Source of the DNA: Sulfurospirillaceae bacterium | GTDB lineage: Bacteria; Campylobacterota; Campylobacteria; Campylobacterales; Sulfurospirillaceae | Length of the DNA: 35,699 bases | Assembly (NCBI GenBank): GCA_028693565.1 | Contig: JAQUVE010000011.1 | Location: forward strand, 1-35,699 | Reading direction: 5' to 3' | Part shown: piece after piece, positions 17,805-24,216 of the stretch | How the letters are laid out: each line of letters opens with the position of its first letter | Numbering within the stretch: the stretch's first letter is position 1 | Position numbers and translations under genes: made by a program | The notes under the pieces: model-generated | Databases searched by the model: none | Seen by the model: the letters and a program-made list of their open reading frames with translations, nothing else | Told to the model about the DNA's origin: nothing

Positions 17805-19379
17805 TTATCTCAGCTCTAAAACCAGCTTTTTAAGAAGCTCTTTATCTATTTTTGCTTCACTTGGACTAGTTATAGGTAATTTTTCCCGATAAACAATTAA
17901 ATGGGGAATCATGTGATTGGGCAGATGTTTTTTGAGCTCAAAAACAATCTCATTTTTTGGGAGCTCTCGTTTAGCACTGTAAACCATCACAATTTCTTCT
18001 TCAATTTTTTCATTTTCAATTGAAAAAACAGCACACTGGTCTATGTCAGCAATACGATCATGCACGACACTTTCAATCTCATATGGACTGATTCTAAAAC
18101 CACTTGACTTGATCATATCATCTTTTCGTGAAACAAAATAGATATAATCTTCTTCATCTTTATAAACAAAATCTCCACTGCTAACTACAATTTCATCGGT
18201 TAGATCACCTTCAAGATTGACAATTTTATCCAGTATTTTAATACTCTGAAAACGTTTTTGTGTATCTTCTCTAGATTTCCAATATCCTTTATAAATATAG
18301 CCTCCACGATGAATCAATTCTCCAATTTCACGAGGTTTGCACTCTTTTCCATCTTCGTTGACAATATAGATTTCAACACCTGGAATTGGCTTTCCAATAG
18401 AATTAGGACGAATTTTGAGCTGACTTGGGTCTAAATAAGTCGAACGAAAAGCTTCGGTTAGTCCATGCATTGAAAAGAAGGTAGCATTGGGATAACGTTC
18501 TTCAATATCCATAATCATCTTCGGTGTAATTTTTCCTCCTGAAGAGGTAACGATACGTACATTGGCTAAAAGCTTAGGATGCGGAATGCGCTTAGTATCA
18601 CCTTCAAACATCTGTGTAATATGCGGTGGCATCACTGGTAAAATGGTTACTTTATCATTGATTAAATGATTGAAAAAATCAGCAGGCAATACCATACTAT
18701 GAATCGCCAAGGTAGCATTTTTATAAATAGAGCAAAAAATTTGATTTAAACCATAATCAAGGATAAAAGGCAAAGTACCTGAAATGACATCATCTTCTTT
18801 AAGATGAAGATAATGCGAGACAACTCTTGCACTATCGATTAAATTGCGGTGTGTAATGACAATACCTCTTGGAAAACCCGTTAAACCAAAACTATAAGTA
18901 ATCGCAGCATTTTGGAAATCGCCAATATTACAGGTAAAGCTATCACTGCAACATTTATAAATCTCTTCAAACGATACGATATCACGCTCAATCGCTTCAT
19001 AGGTAATAATTCTACCTGTGTAGTGTATCTCATCAATATTTTTGATTTTTGCTTTATCGGTGATTATACATTGAATACCACAGTCATCAATAATATGTTC
19101 TACCTGTTCAGGTTTTAAAAATCGTGAGATGGGTACAAAAATATAATCTGTTGACAGAATAGCCAAAATAGCAATCACTTGTTGAGCGTTTTTATATGAG
19201 TAAATCCCTATACGAGTACCTTTTGGTAAGTTTAGCTCGCTTAAATAGCGTGCAACTTGATTCACTTTTTGAAATAACGTGGCGTAACTTAACTGTTTTG
19301 GCCCATCAATAATAGCGATTTTATCGGGGCATATCTCATTGCTTTTTTCCAATAACGTGCGTATACAATTAATAGACAT
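17805..19379 (-). CDS. AMP-forming acyl/amino acid ligase linked to glutamate mutase
   Basis: An adenylate-forming (ANL superfamily) enzyme of 524 residues that activates a carboxylic acid as acyl-AMP, then usually passes it to CoA or a carrier. The Ser/Thr-Gly loop is unusual: YSFGLTGFPRG (162-172) instead of YTSGSTGxPKG. Other motifs are good: MHGLTEAFRSTYL, SGDFVYKDEEDYIYFVSRKDDMIKSSGFR split over the hinge region, and the C-terminal catalytic Lys in SEAKIDKELL. By memory it most resembles the AMP ligases found with exosortase A systems (LKPEQVEHIIDDC, RPNSIGKPIPGVEI). No exosortase is in the window. The start chosen is the ATG one base after the mutL stop, with AAGGAG before it. The substrate is not known; 3-methylaspartate or glutamate is an inference from the neighbours. 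Confidence 0.85.
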   Translation of the reverse strand: MSINCIRTLLEKSNEICPDKIAIIDGPKQLSYATLFQKVNQVARYLSELNLPKGTRIGIYSYKNAQQVIAILAILSTDYIFVPISRFLKPEQVEHIIDDCGIQCIITDKAKIKNIDEIHYTGRIITYEAIERDIVSFEEIYKCCSDSFTCNIGDFQNAAITYSFGLTGFPRGIVITHRNLIDSARVVSHYLHLKEDDVISGTLPFILDYGLNQIFCSIYKNATLAIHSMVLPADFFNHLINDKVTILPVMPPHITQMFEGDTKRIPHPKLLANVRIVTSSGGKITPKMIMDIEERYPNATFFSMHGLTEAFRSTYLDPSQLKIRPNSIGKPIPGVEIYIVNEDGKECKPREIGELIHRGGYIYKGYWKSREDTQKRFQSIKILDKIVNLEGDLTDEIVVSSGDFVYKDEEDYIYFVSRKDDMIKSSGFRISPYEIESVVHDRIADIDQCAVFSIENEKIEEEIVMVYSAKRELPKNEIVFELKKHLPNHMIPHLIVYREKLPITSPSEAKIDKELLKKLVLELR

Positions 19380-19380
19380 C

Positions 19381-20571
19381 TTAGCTCCTTGCCTCATTAT
19401 TGCGCATTCCTAACGTCCAAATGGCATATTCATAATCCATAACAATGGTAGGAATGGCATGTAAGTTCATGACTTTTTTATAAAAGAAAACAATAATTGT
19501 TTCAACTTCTTCATAGGAAAGTACTTTTGTAATACCCCCTGTTAACACAACGGTTTTAAGTAGTTCTAAATGCAACGTTACATACATAGGATTAAGTCTT
19601 GACACTTTGTATAAAACCAAAAAGATAGAAAGCTGCATCAAAATACGTAAAGCCTTTTCGCTCTCTTCTTCTAAGATATTTTCTGTCACATTGAGGTATG
19701 AGAGCAATTCATAAACAAACTCATTATTTTTAGCCGCGAAAACTAATGTCTCACGTGATTTATATACCCCTAGCTTTTTAAACACTAATCTATCGTATTC
19801 ACTTTCAGTTAAGATATTGTCACGAACCAAATCACGACTATAATGTATATCTGTTGTTGCACCTCCAATATCAACGACAATAAAAGGATTGACAACTTCA
19901 AAATTAGCATCAATAAGTGGCAAAGATCGATTGACAATATACGGTGTTGAGTAAATTTGATTGGAGGTAAGTTCATAAAGATGTTTAATATCTTCTTTAC
20001 CCACAATATCTGCTTGGTATAAATTCGTAAGAAACTCTTTGAGTTCTGTTTCATTAACATGCAATTTACCAGTAATAATATTACCAAGAATTTTAATAGC
20101 AGGAATATTATCCACAAGAAACTTAGCATCTTGATGCGTACCAACATAGACGATATTGCTATACTGCACTTTTTGAAGATAGTTCAACAACTTTTCATCA
20201 AACACATTGCTTATGCTATCAATCCCCCCTACAACGATAACGACATCAACAAGCTCCAGTGGCGCTTTAGTTTCTTCAATTTTACTGTATAAAATCGTAT
20301 CAATGATATTAATACCCGAATTGAAAGCGATATTTTTAGCAAATTTCAAACTAAAAGAGTTAGTCAAACCAATAATCAGTGTACTAAGCCCTCCATTGGC
20401 TGAAGAGCAGATAAAGACATCTTCTTTGTGATATTGTGAAAAAATATTACCGCATTTTGTAACCAAGTCATCATAAATATCTTTTTTAAAATCACGAAAA
20501 TACTGACTAATACCGCTTTGCTGACAAACTTTAAAATAGGTACTTCCTACATCAATTAAAAGTTTACTCAT
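19381..20571 (-). CDS. glmL: MutL/GlmL, glutamate mutase-associated ASKHA-fold protein
   Basis: A 396-residue protein of the MutL family encoded between the subunits of glutamate mutase in anaerobes (unrelated to the DNA repair MutL). An actin/Hsp70-type nucleotide fold is suggested by the N-terminal phosphate loop LLIDVGSTYFKVC (4-16), the second motif FIVVDIGGATTDIHYSRD near residue 230, and VVLTGGITKVLSYEE near 345. Its biochemical role is unproven; reactivation or assembly of the B12 enzyme is the usual suggestion. The ATG overlaps the glmE stop (ATGA). Its 3' end supplies the ribosome binding site for the ligase. It is shorter than typical clostridial GlmL. Confidence 0.85.
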   Translation of the reverse strand: MSKLLIDVGSTYFKVCQQSGISQYFRDFKKDIYDDLVTKCGNIFSQYHKEDVFICSSANGGLSTLIIGLTNSFSLKFAKNIAFNSGINIIDTILYSKIEETKAPLELVDVVIVVGGIDSISNVFDEKLLNYLQKVQYSNIVYVGTHQDAKFLVDNIPAIKILGNIITGKLHVNETELKEFLTNLYQADIVGKEDIKHLYELTSNQIYSTPYIVNRSLPLIDANFEVVNPFIVVDIGGATTDIHYSRDLVRDNILTESEYDRLVFKKLGVYKSRETLVFAAKNNEFVYELLSYLNVTENILEEESEKALRILMQLSIFLVLYKVSRLNPMYVTLHLELLKTVVLTGGITKVLSYEEVETIIVFFYKKVMNLHAIPTIVMDYEYAIWTLGMRNNEARS

Positions 20572-21932
20572 AGCATCGCCCCTATATCGTGAATAATTTT
20601 ATTGATAATCTCCGTTTGGCTTGGAGGTAAATTGACTTTTGATTTTTCATAAGCAAAGCAACGCTCAGGTAAAGGCAATTTTCCTTTATCAATGATACGA
20701 ATATTTCCCTCATCATCACGAATGGTAATAACAGCGTTATGATTAATAATGTGGGGAGAAAATGGCACATCAATAATACCACTTTTAATAGCGTTAAATA
20801 CTTTTCGCCATAGAGTATCCGCGTGGTCATTCATAACGGCATCCATAATAGCTCTAACTTCAAGCTCAAGATTTTCCTCTTCGGCTTCATCATGAATAAT
20901 AGGCAAACCTTTAAGGGTTCGTAGAGTGTATTTTGTATTGGCAACTGATTGGGCATTGCACTGCATAGTAGGAATTCCAAACGCCTCATCACGAGTCTTA
21001 ATAATGATTTTATCGGCTCTTACCATCGCGGCAATCACCGTATTGGTATTGATGAGTGAATCTGAGAGATTTTTATCTCTTGGAAATGCACCCATCCATT
21101 GATGGTATACAAGGTTTATAATAGCATCAGCCCCACCAAACTGATCGGCATATTCACGTGCTAATTTTTTTAAGACATTGGATGTAACAATGTCTTGCAT
21201 CATGGAGCCATTTTGAGAAAAACTGACTGAAAACGACTTAACTCCCTCTTCGATAGACAAAAGCATTTCGAGAAGCTGAATGACAATGACAATACATGGA
21301 GGAACTAATGTTGCCGTTAGTGGGCCAAAAGATTCACGATTGATTGGCTCATTCAGTGTTGAGTATTTAGCACATACTTTTTCAACATATTTCCAGTATA
21401 AGAAAGCTTTATCTAATGGAAAATTTTTAGAATACGGTAACATATAGGTGATAGGCCCACCCTCTATTTCAAATATACCCGAAGCGAGTGCTGTTTCAAT
21501 TAACAATCTTGCATCAGGTGTACCATGACGTAGACTCACAGGTTTATTAAAGTGTGTCACCATTTTACGAGTTGTGCGATATCCGTGATTCACAAGAGGA
21601 TAACCATTTAGCATATCCATTTCGTTTTCTTCAGAAAGTGTGAGCATTTTCTTTGCCATAGCATAGTCATTGAGTCTTGTGTTGCTATCAATTGTTAAAG
21701 GCAAAACATCAATGTCAGCGGTCATAAACTCTTCATATAACGCAAACATTTTTTTGTATGTTGGAAAACCGCCACGAGGTTGGACTAAAAGCCTATCGCG
21801 TTTTTTAAAATGATGCGAGATAAAAAGCTCTTTGGGAGCTTGAGTGATAAATGCCTCGATCTCTTCAAAATCAAAACTATCTACATATTCATTGCGCGTA
21901 ATAATATCGCGTTCTTTTTGAAGTAAACTCAT
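20568..21932 (-). CDS. glmE: glutamate (methylaspartate) mutase, epsilon subunit
   Basis: Catalytic subunit of adenosylcobalamin-dependent glutamate mutase, which interconverts L-glutamate and (2S,3S)-3-methylaspartate. 454 residues, TIM-barrel family. Compared by memory with Clostridium cochlearium GlmE, the substrate-holding arginines are present: Arg53 (QPRGG), Arg86 (NTRLND) and Arg135 (RHGTPDAR). So are the catalytic Glu157 (EGGPITYMLPY), Tyr163 and Tyr167, with EPINRESFGPLTATLVPP after them. VYHQWMGAFPRD and IIIKTRDEAFGIPT are also family motifs. The 454 residues are slightly fewer than the clostridial 483. It overlaps glmS upstream and mutL downstream by four bases each. Confidence 0.93.
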   Translation of the reverse strand: MSLLQKERDIITRNEYVDSFDFEEIEAFITQAPKELFISHHFKKRDRLLVQPRGGFPTYKKMFALYEEFMTADIDVLPLTIDSNTRLNDYAMAKKMLTLSEENEMDMLNGYPLVNHGYRTTRKMVTHFNKPVSLRHGTPDARLLIETALASGIFEIEGGPITYMLPYSKNFPLDKAFLYWKYVEKVCAKYSTLNEPINRESFGPLTATLVPPCIVIVIQLLEMLLSIEEGVKSFSVSFSQNGSMMQDIVTSNVLKKLAREYADQFGGADAIINLVYHQWMGAFPRDKNLSDSLINTNTVIAAMVRADKIIIKTRDEAFGIPTMQCNAQSVANTKYTLRTLKGLPIIHDEAEEENLELEVRAIMDAVMNDHADTLWRKVFNAIKSGIIDVPFSPHIINHNAVITIRDDEGNIRIIDKGKLPLPERCFAYEKSKVNLPPSQTEIINKIIHDIGAML

Positions 21933-22336
21933 GCACGCTCTTTCATATAAGCTTCTAAAGTATCTAAGCCCGTATTTAAATCAACTTGATGAAAAACTAG
22001 ATCAAATCCATAAGATTGATATTTAGGGACAATGTCACTTTGTTTAGCTTCACCAACGGCTAGATTCCCACCTATAACAAATACGACATCTCTTAAAGAG
22101 TATTCGGAGCGTAAAAATTGTAAATCTCGGCACCACCCCTCCGCTTCACCATTCAACGAAGAAATAAGTAAAATATCGGCATCTGTTTCAACAACAGCAT
22201 CAATAAACTCCTCTAACGAGGTATTTACCCCTAAATTAAACACTTCAAAACCTCTAGCTTGTAAGGAGATATCAATGAGCCTATTAGCAACCACATGGAT
22301 ATCGTTTCCTACAACACCTGTTACGACTTTTTTCAT
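21929..22336 (-). CDS. glmS: glutamate (methylaspartate) mutase, B12-binding sigma subunit
   Basis: Cobalamin-binding subunit that pairs with GlmE. 135 residues from the ATG at 22334-22336, close to the usual 137; an in-frame ATG at 22367-22369 would add 11 non-conserved residues. The B12 motif has Asp12 and the axial His14 in GNDIHVVANRL, but the usual DxHxxG glycine is Ala17. SSLNGEAEG (near 60) and FVIGGNLAVGEAK (near 90) are the other cofactor-loop motifs. First gene of the glmS-glmE-mutL-ligase operon and divergent from the tetraheme cytochrome. It implies that the cell makes or imports a cobamide. Confidence 0.92.
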   Translation of the reverse strand: MKKVVTGVVGNDIHVVANRLIDISLQARGFEVFNLGVNTSLEEFIDAVVETDADILLISSLNGEAEGWCRDLQFLRSEYSLRDVVFVIGGNLAVGEAKQSDIVPKYQSYGFDLVFHQVDLNTGLDTLEAYMKERA

Positions 22337-22367
22337 CTGTGTACCTACAAAATTGGTGTAATTTTGC

Positions 22368-22373
22368 ATTTTA
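22368..22373 (-). promoter_or_regulatory. possible -10 of the glmS operon
   Basis: TAAAAT on the minus strand, 31 bases before the preferred glmS ATG. With a 17-base spacer the -35 would be TTATAC (22391-22396), overlapping the opposite -10 of the cytochrome gene, so the two divergent promoters would compete. This position also favours the downstream glmS start. Confidence 0.35.
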
Positions 22374-22391
22374 TCTTAATCATATTGAAGG

Positions 22392-22397
22392 TATAAT
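22392..22397 (+). promoter_or_regulatory. -10 element of the cytochrome-rraA pair
   Basis: Consensus TATAAT 22 bases before the GTG start of the cytochrome gene; no clear -35. Ribosome binding site GGAG at 22411-22414. Confidence 0.5.
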
Positions 22398-22419
22398 TAA
22401 CAAAAATTTCGGAGACATA

Positions 22420-22779
22420 GTGAATAAACAAAAAATTCTTTTTATAGCGCTCTTTTTAATCACTTGTACAAGTGCTACTTATGCTTGTGGGGGCAGTTGC
22501 GTCGAATGTCATTCTAAGCTTGCTCCTCTTATCAAAGATAAAGACCATGATATTCTTAACACTTGCACCACATGTCACACTAAACACTCTGAAAATGGAC
22601 AGTGTGGGCAAGACTGCTTCGAATGTCACACAAAAGAAAAATTATATTCTAATGTAACTATTAAAGAGCATCAAGCTCTCAAGGCTTGCGCAGTATGTCA
22701 TGCAGAAAAAACTAATTTTATATCCCCAAAACAATCCATTTCCCCTAGTCAAAACACTTTAATTCAAATGATAAAATAA
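22420..22779 (+). CDS. small periplasmic tetraheme c-type cytochrome
   Basis: A 119-residue exported electron carrier. GTG start (22420-22422) chosen because GGAG lies five bases upstream and a clean signal peptide follows (NKQKILFIALFLITCTSATYA); an earlier in-frame start at 22339 would put 27 odd residues before it. The mature protein has four CxxCH heme motifs at residues 27-31 (CVECH), 49-53 (CTTCH), 66-70 (CFECH) and 90-94 (CAVCH). Extra His residues could act as distal ligands, and extra Cys occur at 23 and 62. The last 25 residues are Ser/Gln-rich without a motif. It resembles small multiheme cytochromes of anaerobic respiratory chains. The partner is unknown; rraA follows 11 bases downstream. 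Confidence 0.85.
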   Translation: MNKQKILFIALFLITCTSATYACGGSCVECHSKLAPLIKDKDHDILNTCTTCHTKHSENGQCGQDCFECHTKEKLYSNVTIKEHQALKACAVCHAEKTNFISPKQSISPSQNTLIQMIK

Positions 22780-22790
22780 CAGGAGTAACA

Positions 22791-23270
22791 ATGAAATTTT
22801 ACACAGCTGACCTTTGCGACAAATACCCAAATGATGTGCAGGTACTCAACCCCATCTTAAACTCTTTTGGCGGTGCTAAAAAAATCATGGGGCAAATTGT
22901 CACAATTAAGATACCTGGTAATAATAAAAGTTTAGCATCGTTGCTTAAAACAGAAGGTGAAGATAAAATTGTTGTTGTTGATGTTGAAGGAGCCTACACC
23001 GCTGTTGTGGGTGACAACTTGATGAAATTTGCTTATGATCATCACTGGGCAGGCATCATTGTCAATGGCTATGTGAGAGATACCAAAAATACTAAAGAGA
23101 TTGATGTAGGGCTTTTTGCTCTTGGCACATGTCCTAAAAAAACGATGGAGCCAGCAGAAGGAATTTTACATATACCGCTTATTTTTGGTGGTGTCACCTT
23201 TACTGAAGGCGCATATCTTTATGCGGACCACGATGGTATTATCCTCTCAAAAGAGCCTTTAGAGATGTAA
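22791..23270 (+). CDS. rraA: RraA-like protein (RraA / HMG aldolase family)
   Basis: A 159-residue protein of the RraA fold, collinear with E. coli RraA (161 aa): MKFYTADLCDKYPNDVQVLN, FGGAKKIMGQIVTIK, IVVVDVEGAYTAVVGDNL, and the end FGGVTFTEGAYLYADHDGII. E. coli RraA inhibits RNase E by binding. Many relatives are instead 4-hydroxy-4-methyl-2-oxoglutarate aldolases or oxaloacetate decarboxylases that use an Arg-Asp pair; this protein keeps Arg96-Asp97 (GYVRDTKN). RNase E is, as far as I recall, generally absent from Campylobacterota, so the enzyme role is the better guess. Ribosome binding site AGGAG. It overlaps the convergent cysteine-rich gene by 12 bases. Confidence 0.87.
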   Translation: MKFYTADLCDKYPNDVQVLNPILNSFGGAKKIMGQIVTIKIPGNNKSLASLLKTEGEDKIVVVDVEGAYTAVVGDNLMKFAYDHHWAGIIVNGYVRDTKNTKEIDVGLFALGTCPKKTMEPAEGILHIPLIFGGVTFTEGAYLYADHDGIILSKEPLEM

Positions 23271-23690
23271 ATCACACGCTTGCATAATTTTAATCCATTC
23301 ATAATCAAAATGCTTTTGAATAAAAGCTTTTGTATGGGGTACTATGCACAATGAGCAATCTAAATGTGCTATATTCTCATTAATAAAATACGATGCTTGT
23401 GAAGAGGAAATAGCACATTGACTTTTAATGAGAATACCATTTTCCGCTTTTATACCTTCATCGTTAAAGCGGAAATATGGACAAGCACATAAATAACAAT
23501 TAAGATAATCTCGTTCATGGCATTTTATTTTTTTTTGATATAAAAGACAAAATTCTGGTTCTTTCTGTAACATATTTTCAAATTTAAAATAGTCAATGAT
23601 TTGTATTTTGTTATAGTTTTGTGTTAGTAATTTATCAATGATTTGATGATGTTTTAATGCGTGTTGATGAAACCATATAAAATAACTCAT
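23259..23690 (-). CDS. cysteine-rich small-domain protein, probable metal binding
   Basis: A 143-residue protein without signal peptide. The second half fits, by memory, the cysteine-rich small domain (PF04071-like): C-H-E-R-D-Y-L-N-C-Y-L-C-A-C-P-Y-F, then a later Cys and a closing DCSLCIVPH. The spaced Cys and His residues suggest a zinc or Fe-S site. The first 45 residues (MSYFIWFHQHALKHHQIIDK...) show no known motif. In other organisms this domain is found near or fused to cobamide-biosynthesis enzymes, a possible link to the B12 enzyme nearby, but this is weak. ATG start with a poor ribosome binding site (AGGAAAATC, rather distant). It is convergent with rraA and divergent from the next gene. 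Confidence 0.65.
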   Translation of the reverse strand: MSYFIWFHQHALKHHQIIDKLLTQNYNKIQIIDYFKFENMLQKEPEFCLLYQKKIKCHERDYLNCYLCACPYFRFNDEGIKAENGILIKSQCAISSSQASYFINENIAHLDCSLCIVPHTKAFIQKHFDYEWIKIMQACDLHL

Positions 23691-23752
23691 AAATTTGATT
23701 TTCCTGTCAAAAAATTCATTTTTTTATTGTAAAATTCGCTTAAAGGAATTGC

Positions 23753-24175
23753 ATGAAAAAAATCTTAACCATTTTAGCACTTATTGCAACATTATTTGCA
23801 GCCGATAATAGCGATTTTAATGAAATTGATCAAGAAGATATCCCCAAAGTTCTTTCAATTATCAAAGATGGTACAAAAGATAACCTTCCTATTATGCTTG
23901 ATGATTATACTACCTTATTTGATATTGTAACCCTTCAAAATGTTATTGAATACCGCAACCGAATTGATTCAAACAATGAACATTTGAAAAAACTGCTGAA
24001 AGAAAACAAACCAGCACTCATACAAACAACATTTGAAAATAATCGAAATTACCTTTGTAGTGATAGCGAAATTCGCTATTTACTTAAAAAAGGAGCTATT
24101 TTTACTTATATTTTCTTTGATTTGAACAATAAAGAGTTATTCAAATTTTCAGTTCATGCAAGTGATTGTCCATGA
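23753..24175 (+). CDS. exported protein of unknown function
   Basis: 140 residues with a clear signal peptide (MKKILTILALIATLFA, cleaved about AADN). The mature part is mostly helical and acidic: DLPKVL-like segment EDIPKVLSIIKDGTKDNL, then PIMLDDYTTLFDIVTLQNVIEYRNRID. A C-terminal stretch has two Cys (NYLCSDSEIRYLLKKG and HASDC) that could form a periplasmic disulfide. I do not recognise a named family. Ribosome binding site AAAGGA at 23742-23747. A TAAAAT at 23730-23735 is too close to be a convincing promoter. Convergent with clpB. Confidence 0.75.
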   Translation: MKKILTILALIATLFAADNSDFNEIDQEDIPKVLSIIKDGTKDNLPIMLDDYTTLFDIVTLQNVIEYRNRIDSNNEHLKKLLKENKPALIQTTFENNRNYLCSDSEIRYLLKKGAIFTYIFFDLNNKELFKFSVHASDCP

Positions 24176-24208
24176 ACCCCTCGCACTGTTTCATATGTGC
24201 AGGGGTTC
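24174..24208. terminator. bidirectional terminator-like hairpin
   Basis: Arms GAACCCCT-c-GCAC and GTGC-AGGGGTTC (12 pairs, one bulged C at 24182) around a 10-base loop, between two convergent genes and overlapping the stop of the exported protein gene. GC-rich stem but no long T-run. Confidence 0.65.
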
Positions 24209-24216
24209 ACAACAAT

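Noticed and set aside
22032-22361. 109-codon plus-strand frame opposite glmS.
   Set aside because: Shadow of glmS; the glmS family motifs are on the other strand.
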